From the NCBI GenBank assembly GCA_003566455.1, contig PXDF01000101.1, positions 1 through 60,625 on the forward strand: 60,625 nt of DNA, written 5' to 3'. The notes beneath the pieces were generated by a model. It was not told the origin of the DNA and did no database searches. It saw nothing but the letters and a program-made list of their open reading frames with translations. A program made the position numbers and the translations under genes. Source of the stretch: Desulfonatronovibrio sp. (GTDB lineage Bacteria > Desulfobacterota > Desulfovibrionia > Desulfovibrionales > Desulfonatronovibrionaceae). How positions within the stretch are numbered: position 1 is the stretch's first letter; each line of letters starts with the position of its first letter. Of the stretch, positions 18,916 to 27,738 are shown piece by piece.

Positions 18916-19734
18916 TTAAGCCTCACCAAAGAGACCTTCCCGGTAAGCTCTGGAAAACTTCCGGCAAAACCGGTCTCTGCCGGCAAGTAGTTCCCCCAGG
19001 ACGATGGCCCGCCGGATTTCCCCACGGTCCGGATCGCAGATGGCCGAAAACAGTCCGCAGCAAATGGCTACTGTAAGGAAGGCGGCGTTGATGGTTGTTC
19101 TTTTCTTGAGTCCGTAAGAAATATTGGAAAGGCCCAGGGTAGTCTTGGCGGCCGGTATACGCCTTTTGATTCCCTCGATGGTCTTAAAGGTCACCATTGC
19201 TTGAGATACATCAGTGGATACCGGCAAGACCAGGGGATCAAAAAACAAGAGTTCCTGGTCAAGACCGCGGCGCTCGGCTGCCTCGGTAATGGTTTCACAG
19301 ATGGCTATACGCCGCTCTGTCTCCGATGGGATCCCATCCTGGTCCATGGCCAGAGCAATCAGCGGCGCCTGGAATTCTGAAGCAAGATCGATAACTGCCA
19401 AAGCACTGCCTTCAAGCTCGCCGTTTATGGAATTGAGCATCCAGGCACGTCTGTTATTCAGATGGCTTGCTGCATGCTGAAGAACTTCAGGACCGGCGGC
19501 GTCAAGTACCAGTTTTTTTTCTGTGCATTCCAGGGCAATATCGATCAGCCAGCAAAGGTCGTTTTTCTCCTGGTCAGTGTCACCTGAACCGGTGCCTGCG
19601 TTCAGGTCGATATAGTCCGCCCCGGCACGATCCTGACTGATGATCTCTGCGGCTATGGCGCTTCGATCCTTGTCCTGGATAGCCGTGCGAATGATTTTGC
19701 GGGTTGCGTTGACCCGCTCTCCAATGATGATCAT
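18916..19734 (-). CDS. Methylcorrinoid:tetrahydrofolate methyltransferase (MtgA/AcsE-like, DHPS fold)
   Basis: A 272-residue pterin-binding TIM-barrel protein. It starts MIIIGERVNATRK, followed by GADYIDLNAGTG, both typical of the THF methyltransferase domain found in AcsE, MtgA and MetH. Here it would move the methyl group from the corrinoid protein to tetrahydrofolate, completing demethylation of a methylated amine. It lies between MttB copies 3 and 2 with short gaps (22 and 13 bases). The sequence does not exclude the reverse reaction, methylation of the corrinoid from methyl-THF. Confidence 0.93.
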   Translation of the reverse strand: MIIIGERVNATRKIIRTAIQDKDRSAIAAEIISQDRAGADYIDLNAGTGSGDTDQEKNDLCWLIDIALECTEKKLVLDAAGPEVLQHAASHLNNRRAWMLNSINGELEGSALAVIDLASEFQAPLIALAMDQDGIPSETERRIAICETITEAAERRGLDQELLFFDPLVLPVSTDVSQAMVTFKTIEGIKRRIPAAKTTLGLSNISYGLKKRTTINAAFLTVAICCGLFSAICDPDRGEIRRAIVLGELLAGRDRFCRKFSRAYREGLFGEA

Positions 19735-19756
19735 GAAACACTCCCAGTTTTTGTAT

Positions 19757-21322
19757 CTAATCCGGCTGTTCCAAGCGAATGTTAAAAATTGAACTGATCT
19801 TTTTTCTTATTCCCTCGTCCAAAAAAAATTCAGGCCTTTTCTCCAGGATGTCCAGGACAATGCGATGGGCACGTTGGGCGCTGGTGGAAGCACCTTTGGA
19901 TTCCCAGACAGGTCGTTGTTCCAGATCGCTCAGCACCGGGTGATAATGCTCGCTGCGCATAAACTTGCGGGTTTTGGGGCAGGTGAGAAAGTTCCCTCCA
20001 GGACCGATCCTGAAAATATCATCCAGACACAGCGTCTCTTCCGATACCTCTATCCCCCGAATGACCCGTTTCGCCATACCCAGGATTTCATTGTCCATGA
20101 CCAGCTTTTCCAGGCTTATGGTTAAGGCGAATTCCATCAGGCCCGCTGCATCGTGGATAAAATCGGCTCCTGCCAACCCGACCAGCAGCGAACTTATGGC
20201 GGATTCATAACCGCATTGCAAATCAAGGGTTTTGGAATCACTGATGCCCGCGGTGGCATAGCAGGGGATCCGGTAATACTGAGTCAACTGGGCTGCGGCC
20301 GCGTTGAGCATGCCGCTTTCCACCGGAGCACCCAAATAGCTGAGATTGCGCAAATCAGTGGAAGAGGCCACACATCCATAGATGACCGGACAGCCCGGAC
20401 TGGCCAGTTGAGTCAGCATCACATGAATCAGGGCATCACAGTTCTGAATGACCAGGGTACCTGCCAGGGACATAGGGGCAGTGGCACCGCACAGAGGTTC
20501 AGCAGGCACAACCAGGGGGATACCTTCCCGGGCTATCTGGATCATATAGGCCCCGTACCTGCTGTCCAGACGAAGCGGGCTGATGCCGCATGTTATCATA
20601 GAAATAATTGGTCGCTCCCTAAGAGCCGAACTGGACCCTGCGACCACTTCGGCCATCTGAATCACATCCTTGATCCCTTTGGAGGTGTAAACGCCACCCA
20701 TAACGTGTTTGGCAGTATATTTCAGGCCTGTGTAGAAGCGGTGCACATCTACATCTTCCACAGGGAGATCGCTGGGATAGGTTGGGAGCAGAAACAAGTC
20801 GACATTGTCCATCTCCTGCACCACTCTGGCGATATCCTCCAGGTCCCTGAGCTCGGCGCGCCGCGTAGTTCCGGACTCATAATCCAGCATGTCAAGGGCA
20901 GTTCCCCCGGTTCCGTAATATACTCGGCCGGAACCGAGCACGCAGTCATGCTTCCCGTCCCGTGCATAAAGGGTCACGGTCTGAGGGACCATGCCAAGGA
21001 GGTCCCTGATGACATTCTCCTTTAAACGTACAGTCCGACGCTCGCTGTCAATGGAGCACGCAACACCCTTGAAGAGTTCCAGGGCTTCAGGCGAACGAAC
21101 TTCAAACCCGACCTGCGACAAAACCTCCATGGTTGCTGCGTCTATTTTTTTGATGTCCTCATCTGGCAATAGATTGTATCTGTGTCTGGACCTTTCCAAT
21201 TGTATCCCCTGATCGTTTTCTGGCGTATGCTGGTCTGTGTGAGCAGCGTCGGTGCGGACATCCTTGCTGTTGACAATGCATGCATACAATCCCATTTTCC
21301 CGGATGCTGGCTGATTCACCAA
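19757..21322 (-). CDS. MttB superfamily methyltransferase, copy 3
   Basis: The third MttB homologue, first of the three in the operon and again free of in-frame amber codons. Conserved stretches are YYGTGGTALDMLDYESG, VPAEPLCGATAPMS, SPGCPVIYGCVAS and CYATAGISDSKTLDLQ. The start is uncertain: the longest frame opens with TTG at 21322 (521 residues), ATG 21295 is also possible, and TTG 21199 has AGGGG at good spacing and would give 480 residues starting just before the conserved RYNLLPDEDIKKI. All choices overlap the upstream reactivation gene in another frame. The substrate is unknown; glycine betaine, proline betaine and carnitine-like compounds are used by relatives. Confidence 0.92.
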   Translation of the reverse strand: MVNQPASGKMGLYACIVNSKDVRTDAAHTDQHTPENDQGIQLERSRHRYNLLPDEDIKKIDAATMEVLSQVGFEVRSPEALELFKGVACSIDSERRTVRLKENVIRDLLGMVPQTVTLYARDGKHDCVLGSGRVYYGTGGTALDMLDYESGTTRRAELRDLEDIARVVQEMDNVDLFLLPTYPSDLPVEDVDVHRFYTGLKYTAKHVMGGVYTSKGIKDVIQMAEVVAGSSSALRERPIISMITCGISPLRLDSRYGAYMIQIAREGIPLVVPAEPLCGATAPMSLAGTLVIQNCDALIHVMLTQLASPGCPVIYGCVASSTDLRNLSYLGAPVESGMLNAAAAQLTQYYRIPCYATAGISDSKTLDLQCGYESAISSLLVGLAGADFIHDAAGLMEFALTISLEKLVMDNEILGMAKRVIRGIEVSEETLCLDDIFRIGPGGNFLTCPKTRKFMRSEHYHPVLSDLEQRPVWESKGASTSAQRAHRIVLDILEKRPEFFLDEGIRKKISSIFNIRLEQPD

Positions 21323-21959
21323 TCCCCATGATGGCGGTCACTGTCTTGCAAGGCTTCATCAAACAGGATGCGGACAGGCTGACTCCAATCTCTTTGGCAG
21401 GCAACAATGCAAATATTTCATGCTGCCCTTGAATCGGCCAGTCACAATAGCCTGGACTGTATCGTATGGTAAGGGCCTGTCCTGGACCGCAATAGCGTTT
21501 GCTTAATGTTGTTTCCAGATCATCCATGACCGCCTCCATGGCAGCCGAGGCTGTCCGGTCCAAAACAAACCGGTCATAGGCGCAAAGCTTATCATCGGCT
21601 AAAACCGCGTCAAATTGATGCCCCAGGGTTGCCGCACAAACCACGGCCTCATGGCAAAGATTAAGTACCCGCGATATGCGAAGGCTTTTGACGCGGTAAC
21701 GGAAATCATTCAAAAAACAGTATGGATGTTCACCCAGGACCGGCAATACTCTGACCATAGCGCGCGGCCTGGAGACCTGGCGAAGCATTGCAATGGCTCG
21801 TTTAACTGAACTTTTCAACCGGCGCGAGGGATGCTTCCACCTGCCGGCAAACACTTTACGACCCAGATCCGCAGGCATTCCAACAAACAGGACTTCACCG
21901 TATTTCCTGGCAGTTGCCTTCATTGATTTTTCTTTGGTGCTTTGATCTTTTTTAAACAT
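21159..21959 (-). CDS. Corrinoid reactivation protein with MetH activation-like domain
   Basis: A protein of about 267 residues related to the S-adenosylmethionine-binding activation domain of B12-dependent methionine synthase: it has RYSPGYCDWPIQGQHEIF (the RxxxGY-type motif) and SLSASCLMKPCKTVTAIMGIG. Such stand-alone domains reductively reactivate oxidised corrinoid in methyltransferase systems. A Cys cluster CMHCQQQGC lies near the C-terminus; no 2[4Fe-4S] ferredoxin domain like that of RamA is visible. The start is unclear: ATG 22070, 21959 and 21923 are in frame and none has a good ribosome-binding site. It is the first gene of the operon and overlaps MttB copy 3. Confidence 0.8.
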   Translation of the reverse strand: MFKKDQSTKEKSMKATARKYGEVLFVGMPADLGRKVFAGRWKHPSRRLKSSVKRAIAMLRQVSRPRAMVRVLPVLGEHPYCFLNDFRYRVKSLRISRVLNLCHEAVVCAATLGHQFDAVLADDKLCAYDRFVLDRTASAAMEAVMDDLETTLSKRYCGPGQALTIRYSPGYCDWPIQGQHEIFALLPAKEIGVSLSASCLMKPCKTVTAIMGIGESASIRENGIVCMHCQQQGCPHRRCSHRPAYARKRSGDTIGKVQTQIQSIAR

Positions 21960-22062
21960 TGTATAGCGAACTGTTTTGAATAAATGCAGGTAACTTTGTC
22001 CCGGAATCGAATATAGTAAATTAAAACAATTTGTTGAGCAGACAGGCGTTGAGTCGGAAGAC

Positions 22063-22263
22063 ATGGACATGGAACATGCGCTGCCGATTCTCTTTCGCCC
22101 TGAAGCGAGGCTGGTTATTTTTTTGAATTTCTGTTATGAGGACGAAGTCCCTGCTGAATGTTCTGCCATTGTCTGTTCGATAGCGCAGGGTTTACGGGAA
22201 AAATTAGCTTCTGATGCTGCACAGCTTCTGCAAGCAGTCGAGAATAAAGAGTTTGGTGGATAA
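22063..22263 (+). CDS. Small hypothetical protein
   Basis: A 66-residue frame with protein-like composition (SIAQGLREKLASDAAQLLQA suggests helices) starting divergently from the methyltransferase operon. A GGAAG lies just upstream of the ATG. No family is recognised, and the stretch after it appears degenerate, so this may be the leftover start of a longer gene. Confidence 0.3.
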   Translation: MDMEHALPILFRPEARLVIFLNFCYEDEVPAECSAIVCSIAQGLREKLASDAAQLLQAVENKEFGG

Positions 22264-22435
22264 TGGTTCCAGCAAAAAGATCGGTTAACAAGTTGAAACC
22301 GATCCTGCAAACAATCTACACCGGGCATTGTAATTCGATAACCTGCATAAAAAATTATATAATTATATATTTAACTCTCTATTGGCAATATGTCAAATCC
22401 GTGGAAGTCTTCTGCAAGGAAAAACATCTTATTAA

Positions 22436-22678
22436 GCATTCTCAGGAGCTGCTGTTGAATTTTTTAAAAGGCCTGAGGATAATCATGCCTTTAAGAAAGA
22501 TGATCCCGCATTGTGGTGGATAGTTACCGATAAATTTCACTCATCGCTGGAAGCCTCACCAGACAAAGATTGCTCACCAGTTACATATCCGTTTACCCTT
22601 CCAAAAAATCTACATGATTGCCATTATTTACACCTCACAGACACGGACTTACTAACAGAGCAACAGAAAAACCCATAA
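22436..22678 (+). pseudogene. Open frame without start, possible gene remnant
   Basis: Eighty codons are open in one frame between a TAA at 22433-22435 and the TAA at 22676-22678, with protein-like content such as PEDNHAFKKDDPALWWIVTD and SPVTYPFTLPKNL but no ATG, GTG or TTG at a sensible place. This suggests the end of a decayed gene. The rest of the gap 22264-22804 is AT-rich with no feature I can name apart from the probable leader of the glycosidase gene. Confidence 0.4.
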
Positions 22679-22804
22679 AAAAATGGATAACATGACAAAA
22701 TTTAGGATTAACATTATTCAGAACTGTAAAGTAGATGCAAAATCCAGAACAAATAAGCACTTTTTTCAAATTATTTTTCCAACTGGAGACATAGATTATT
22801 TAGC

Positions 22805-25081
22805 ATGTTAACATATTGGTTACCTTGGAAATTTTTGGTTAAGCGTGCGGCAAGGGCTTACGGGATCATAGATCCGTTGAACTTCCTTGCCAGGTTCAGA
22901 CAGTTTGCCCAACCGTCTGAAGTACAGGAACCCATTGAATTGCTCCGGGCGGGCATTATCTTTCATGCCAGAGGGCTGATCAACAAGGCCATCCAGCATA
23001 ACCTTGACTGGGTCTGGCCCTACTGGGTGGAACGCCAGTTTAATCCTGTGGACGTCTCATTTGTGCCAAGAGCCTTTTCCTTCAGCCATATCAACCTGAC
23101 TCATCGCAACTGGACCGCGGTTGGACATCCTGACCTGCCTCTTTACCCCATTGTGGACCCCAGAGGACTGGTGACCCCTCATTACGACGGATGGTCCATA
23201 GACCTTTGGATAATCTCCGAAAATGGAGACTTCCTGTTTCCTTCAAAAAACCAGAACACCATCCAGAAGTGGATTTTATCCCCTAATCTCGAGGTTCAGA
23301 CAATTTCCCGCAAGAAAGAAATGAGACTGGAGTCCCTGGTGAGTCTGGACATTAATGACGGTTCGCCTTTTTTGAACATTAATGTTACCGGAAAATGCCC
23401 TGAGAAGGGGTGGCTGGCAGTCGCCCTCAGGCCATACAACCCTGAGGGCATTCAATTCATAGACAACGTCCTCTACCAGGAAAAAAACCCCGGCTGGGTG
23501 GTCAACGCAAAAAATCCGGTCAAATTCGGCAGCACTCCGGAAAAGGTGTTTTTTTCCAATTATCATGACGGAGACGTTACCCACCAGCTGATTAAAACAG
23601 AGGGCTCCAGACAAACAGCCTGCAGAGTTGGAATGGCTACTTCAGCAGCGTTGTTTCCGGTTTCAGATGATGAAAGCGGCCCTGTTCAGGTTCAAATTCC
23701 CCTGGATATGGATTTGCCCAGGAAAAAATTTTTCTCCTGTCGTCCTGCTCCGGGACCTGTCATTGAATCATGGGATAATGCCCTGTCGTCTGTGGCGTCT
23801 TTGCAGGTTCCTGATGAAAAAATTCAGTTTCTATACGATGCCGCTGTCAGAACCATGGTCTTGCTTTCCGCTGACAGCGTCGTGCCCGGCCCGTATACTT
23901 ACAGGCGATTCTGGTTTCGAGACGCCTGCATGATGCTCAACGCGATCATGGCCATAGGCATGACTGAGCGGGCCTTCCGTCTTCTGGATACCTTTCCGGA
24001 CCTCCAGAAAATCACAGGGTATTTTCATTCCCAAAAAGGAGAATGGGATTCCAACGGACAGGTTCTCTGGATCATGGACCGATTTCAGCGCATGACCAAT
24101 CATTCTTTCAACCGAGCCTGGATGAAGGCCGTGAATAGAGGCGCTGAATGGATTATCAGGAAGCGGGTCAGAAAAAAACCGGAAAGTCCGCACGCGGGCC
24201 TCCTGCCGGCCGGATTCAGTGCCGAACATCTTGGTCCCAATGACTATTACTACTGGGATGATTTCTGGGGAGTGGCCGGGCTTCGCGGGGCCGCCCGTCT
24301 GGCCGGGCTTTTCGATACCCGGAACAAAAAACATAAATACGAATCAGAAGCCGAAAGTTTTGAACTAAGCATCTACAGAAGTATAGACACTATTCCTGAA
24401 CACCGTTCTAAGGGCGGGATTCCAGCTTCTCCATACAGACGCATGGACGCCGGGGCCATCGGGTCCATGGTGGCGGACTACCCGCTCCAGCTCACCCCTG
24501 CGGATGACCCTTTGATTAAAAACACTACTGATTTCCTGTTGAAAAACTGTTTCCACAAGGGAGCCTTTTTTCAGGATATGATCCATTCAGGACTCAATGC
24601 TTACCTGACCCTGGATATTGCCCAGACCCTGCTTCGAGCCGGAGACGATCGCTTCATGGACCTGCTTCGCTCTGTTGCGGATATGGCAAGTCCCACCGGT
24701 CAATGGCCTGAAGCGGTCCATCCCCTCACACAAGGCGGCTGCATGGGGGACGGCCAGCACGGATGGGCTGCAGCAGAATGGATTATGATGATTCGAAACC
24801 TGTTTATCAGGGAAGAAAGAGAAACTTTGATTCTTGGTTCAGGTATTTTTCCTGAATGGACTTCGAGCGGAGAGTCCGTCGGTTTTGGTCCGTCAAGCAC
24901 CCTGTTTGGACCGGTTGAAGTGAGCATGATAAAACAAAACAATAAAGGCATCTTTACCATAAAGACTGATTTCTCGAATGCTCCTTCCAGGCCGGCCGGC
25001 ATTATCATAGACGTTCCAGGTTTTCAGAAAATCAAGGTAGCTGATCCTGATCAGCAAAGGTTCACTTTGGAGGCATTATAA
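22805..25081 (+). CDS. Six-hairpin glycosidase-like protein (amylo-alpha-1,6-glucosidase/GH15-related)
   Basis: A 758-residue protein with an N-terminal beta-rich region (about 80-300) and a C-terminal (alpha/alpha)6 barrel (about 330-700). The barrel shows YRRFWFRDACMML, GEWDSNGQVLW, YYWDDFWGVAGL, and WPEAVHP followed by GDGQHGWAAAEW, acidic motifs placed as in GH15, GH63 and glycogen-debranching enzymes. It probably hydrolyses an alpha-glucoside, but the exact linkage is not predictable. No signal peptide is obvious. The stop is immediately followed by the GT4 glycosyltransferase gene, so the pair may remodel one glycan. The ribosome-binding site is weak and distant. Confidence 0.75.
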   Translation: MLTYWLPWKFLVKRAARAYGIIDPLNFLARFRQFAQPSEVQEPIELLRAGIIFHARGLINKAIQHNLDWVWPYWVERQFNPVDVSFVPRAFSFSHINLTHRNWTAVGHPDLPLYPIVDPRGLVTPHYDGWSIDLWIISENGDFLFPSKNQNTIQKWILSPNLEVQTISRKKEMRLESLVSLDINDGSPFLNINVTGKCPEKGWLAVALRPYNPEGIQFIDNVLYQEKNPGWVVNAKNPVKFGSTPEKVFFSNYHDGDVTHQLIKTEGSRQTACRVGMATSAALFPVSDDESGPVQVQIPLDMDLPRKKFFSCRPAPGPVIESWDNALSSVASLQVPDEKIQFLYDAAVRTMVLLSADSVVPGPYTYRRFWFRDACMMLNAIMAIGMTERAFRLLDTFPDLQKITGYFHSQKGEWDSNGQVLWIMDRFQRMTNHSFNRAWMKAVNRGAEWIIRKRVRKKPESPHAGLLPAGFSAEHLGPNDYYYWDDFWGVAGLRGAARLAGLFDTRNKKHKYESEAESFELSIYRSIDTIPEHRSKGGIPASPYRRMDAGAIGSMVADYPLQLTPADDPLIKNTTDFLLKNCFHKGAFFQDMIHSGLNAYLTLDIAQTLLRAGDDRFMDLLRSVADMASPTGQWPEAVHPLTQGGCMGDGQHGWAAAEWIMMIRNLFIREERETLILGSGIFPEWTSSGESVGFGPSSTLFGPVEVSMIKQNNKGIFTIKTDFSNAPSRPAGIIIDVPGFQKIKVADPDQQRFTLEAL

Positions 25082-25083
25082 TT

Positions 25084-26394
25084 ATGAACATATGCATGTT
25101 TACCAATGCCTATCTGCCCCATGTGGGAGGGGTGGCCAGATCGGTGGCCTATTTTACAGAGGATCTGCGCAGGCGAGGTCACCGGGTCCTGGTTGTATGT
25201 CCGACATTTCCCGGGAATCATGAAAAACAGATTGACCAGGAGGACGTACTCCGGGTGCCTGCCATCCAAAACTTCAAAGGCAGCGACTTTTCAGTAATTA
25301 TTCCAATTCCTTTCATTATCAGTAATAAAATAAACGATTTCCAGCCGGACATTATTCACAGCCATCATCCCTATCTGTTGGGAGACGCGGCCTTGAGAGC
25401 GGCTTATCGTCGAAACCTGCCCCTGGTTTTCACCCACCATACCCTGTATGAAAAGTATACTCATTATGTTCCAATGGATTCCGAGGTTATGAAGCGCCTG
25501 GCCGTGCTCCTCTCCACCAGGTATGCCAATCTCTGCACACAGGTGGTGGCCCCAAGCAAAAGCATTGCAGATCTTATCTCCCAAAGAGGAGTAAAGACTC
25601 CCATTGAGATAATTCCCACAGGGGTTGATATTGACTTCTTTAAATCAGGTCATGGAGAAGATTTCCGCCGTGATCACGGGATCTCTCCTGATGTTCCAGT
25701 CATCGGTCATCTGGGCAGGCTTGCTCCGGAAAAGAACCTGGAATACCTGAGCCTGGCGATAATCAAAGCCATGAAAAAAATTTCTCCAAAGCCCTTTTTC
25801 CTGGTAGTAGGTTCCGGACCAAGCCAGGATTTCATCAAAAAGATATTCAAGGATAATGGCTTTGCCGACCGGCTGGTCATGGCCGGGAAACAAAGCGGGC
25901 CAGATCTGGCATCTGCTTACCGGGCAATGGATATTTTTGTCTTTTCCTCAAAAACAGAGACCCAGGGAATGGTCCTGGCTGAAGCCATGGCAGCCGGGGT
26001 CCCGGTGATAGCCCTTGACGCTTCGGGTACCAGGGAAATAGTCAGTAATAATTATAACGGCAGGCTTTTGCCTGAAAACGTCGACACAGATCTGTTTGCC
26101 CGGGTTGTCACGGAGTTTTTTGAAAACCCGGAAACTGCACGTTCCTGGAAAAAGGCAGCCATAGATACCGCACACAAATTCTCCAGGGAAATATCTGCTG
26201 AAAAGCTGGTAAGATTGTTCCAGAACATAATGCGGATAAAAGGGAGAAATGAGTATGCCGAAAAGGATGTTCTCGATCCCTGGGACAGGCTGCTCATGTC
26301 TCTGAAAACTGAATGGACCCTGCTTTCTGAAAGAGCCAACATTATAAAACGCGCGGTCCAGAAAGAAAATATCAAAAACAGGCAGAACCAATGA
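25084..26394 (+). CDS. Glycosyltransferase family 4
   Basis: A 436-residue GT-B retaining glycosyltransferase. The N-terminal half starts MNICMFTNAYLPHVGGVARSV, and the C-terminal half has GRLAPEKNLEYL, SKTETQGMVLAEAMAAGVPVIA and an EX7E-type region, the nucleotide-sugar binding signature of GT4. The ending is extended with a basic helix rich in Lys and Arg. Close relatives include glycolipid synthases that add glucose to diacylglycerol, so a membrane-lipid acceptor is possible; the adjacent VTT-family membrane protein fits that idea but does not prove it. It overlaps the next gene by 4 bases (ATGA). Confidence 0.9.
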   Translation: MNICMFTNAYLPHVGGVARSVAYFTEDLRRRGHRVLVVCPTFPGNHEKQIDQEDVLRVPAIQNFKGSDFSVIIPIPFIISNKINDFQPDIIHSHHPYLLGDAALRAAYRRNLPLVFTHHTLYEKYTHYVPMDSEVMKRLAVLLSTRYANLCTQVVAPSKSIADLISQRGVKTPIEIIPTGVDIDFFKSGHGEDFRRDHGISPDVPVIGHLGRLAPEKNLEYLSLAIIKAMKKISPKPFFLVVGSGPSQDFIKKIFKDNGFADRLVMAGKQSGPDLASAYRAMDIFVFSSKTETQGMVLAEAMAAGVPVIALDASGTREIVSNNYNGRLLPENVDTDLFARVVTEFFENPETARSWKKAAIDTAHKFSREISAEKLVRLFQNIMRIKGRNEYAEKDVLDPWDRLLMSLKTEWTLLSERANIIKRAVQKENIKNRQNQ

Positions 26395-27035
26395 CCAGGT
26401 CCAATAAATTTTTATTGACTGCTTCCATTATTCTGATTGCAGGGCTGTTAGCCGCGGGTATTTACCTGGCCGTCAGTCCCGAATATTTCCGGCAGACCTT
26501 ATCCCTTATGGACCAGAACATGTCCCCGGCCTTGTTCATCGCGCTGATGGTCATTCTGCCGGTGGTTGGTTTTCCCATCAGTGTATTTCTCATCATGGGA
26601 GGAATCAAATTTGGAATATTTTATGCCGCTCTCCTCTGGATGCTTATTCTCCCTGTCCATGCCCTGATTAGTTACTATCTGGCTGTCAGGCTGCGCGTAC
26701 CACTTAAAAATTTTTTCTACAAAATGGGCTATCCTATACCCAAGTTGCCTGAAAAAGGCGTTGGTCCTTTTATCTTTCTGTTTCTGGCCATTCCGGGAAT
26801 TCCTTACGCAGGGAAGAATTATGCCCTCCCTCTGGCCGGAGTGCCATTCAGCTATTGTGTCTTGATGAACGTAGCTGTTCAGTGGCCTCAGGGAATTCCT
26901 TTCATAGTTCTTGGAAGGTCATTCATGGAACTCGATCTCACCCTCTTTTACATCGCCCTGGCTGCTATTTTGATTCTTTTTATATTTCTCAGGTGGCTTA
27001 GAGAGGAGTATGGAGACAAAGTCCGGGGAGCTTGA
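26391..27035 (+). CDS. TVP38/TMEM64-type (VTT/DedA) membrane protein
   Basis: A 214-residue membrane protein with about five hydrophobic segments. The central MGGIKFGIFYAALLWM and FLFLAIPGIPYAGKNYALPLAGV stretches resemble the conserved VTT domain with its re-entrant loops and a buried Gly-rich motif; members act as lipid scramblases or transporters. The start overlaps the glycosyltransferase stop, so they are translationally coupled. Compared with full DedA proteins the conserved acidic and arginine motifs are weak, so the subfamily assignment is moderate. Confidence 0.75.
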   Translation: MTRSNKFLLTASIILIAGLLAAGIYLAVSPEYFRQTLSLMDQNMSPALFIALMVILPVVGFPISVFLIMGGIKFGIFYAALLWMLILPVHALISYYLAVRLRVPLKNFFYKMGYPIPKLPEKGVGPFIFLFLAIPGIPYAGKNYALPLAGVPFSYCVLMNVAVQWPQGIPFIVLGRSFMELDLTLFYIALAAILILFIFLRWLREEYGDKVRGA

Positions 27036-27270
27036 ATTTTTCAGTCTGGAACTTATCGCTGATCCGGACAGACTTGGATCTGTCAGACCGTTACTGTAAA
27101 ATGGCCAGAGAAATGAAGTCCGTATTGCCATATCCAGGGATACCCCCAGCCGGTCGGATCTTAACTTCATGCGCTTTAGGGTGGACCAGGTCAGAAGGGG
27201 ATGGCTGGAGGCAAAAGACATAATCAATACCCGCTCCTTGAAAGAGCTCAAAAAGATATTGCAGAGGTAA
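27010..27270 (+). pseudogene. Small gene interrupted by an in-frame TAA
   Basis: An ATG at 27010 with GAGAGGAG directly upstream opens a frame starting METKSGELEFFSLELIADPD; it runs 29 codons to TAA at 27097-27099, then continues in the same frame for 56 codons (NEVRIAISRDTPSRS, MRFRVDQVRRGWLEAKDI) to a second TAA at 27268-27270. Both halves look coding and no frameshift is needed, so a single nonsense change appears to have broken an 86-residue protein. It overlaps the end of the VTT gene by 26 bases. The family is not recognised. Confidence 0.6.
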
Positions 27271-27367
27271 AAGACGCTCCCATGGATTATTAAAGAAATC
27301 CTCCTGATAGTTTCAAAGACATTGAAGAGATAACATAAGAGGATGACCTCAACTCAGGGGCCTCTTA

Positions 27368-27709
27368 TTACTCATGATCACTGGCACACTCAATACAAAG
27401 AGTTGTTCCCGGCATGGCCTGCAGCCTTGCTTCAGCAATTTCCTCACCGCACTCCAGGCACAGGCCGAATGTACCCGCTTCAATGCGCTGTAAAGCCATA
27501 TTTATTTGATAAAGCTCATCCCGGATCATTCTTTCCTGCTCTTCAAGTACCTGCTGCATTTTTTCCTGCTGGGCATGCTCTTCAAGCTCAACCTGTGATT
27601 CACTCATGCGGATACCAGAATCATCTGTTTCCCGGCGCATCTTCTCCAGAACATCCCGCCTGTTCAGCAGATTCTTGCGAACCTTTTCTATGGATTCTGC
27701 ACTGATCAT
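27368..27709 (-). CDS. DksA/TraR-family zinc-finger protein
   Basis: A 113-residue protein: an N-terminal coiled-coil helix pair (about 1-75; EEHAQQEKMQQVLEEQERMI) and a C-terminal zinc finger CLECGEEIAEARL with CIEC 17 residues later, the C-x2-C-x17-C-x2-C spacing of DksA. It probably binds the RNA polymerase secondary channel to adjust transcription with ppGpp or stress. It lies downstream of the coiled-coil and BON-domain genes on the same strand. AGGAGAAAGC precedes the ATG. Confidence 0.92.
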   Translation of the reverse strand: MISAESIEKVRKNLLNRRDVLEKMRRETDDSGIRMSESQVELEEHAQQEKMQQVLEEQERMIRDELYQINMALQRIEAGTFGLCLECGEEIAEARLQAMPGTTLCIECASDHE

Positions 27710-27738
27710 GCTTTCTCCTGCTTTGATTCACTGAAATA

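Noticed and set aside
20153-21025. 290-residue antisense ORF within MttB copy 3
   Set aside because: It lies wholly inside the coding strand of a recognisable MttB gene and has no domain or ribosome-binding site.
14954-21322. Pyrrolysine-encoding amber codons in the MttB homologues
   Set aside because: All three frames are uninterrupted, so these are non-pyrrolysine members; no pyl genes are in the window.
22263-22523. 86-residue ORF after the small divergent gene
   Set aside because: Composition is not protein-like (runs of Ile/Tyr from AT-rich DNA) and another frame there looks more coding.
27097-27099. Recoded stop codon in the broken small gene
   Set aside because: TAA is not used for selenocysteine or pyrrolysine; a nonsense mutation is the simpler reading.
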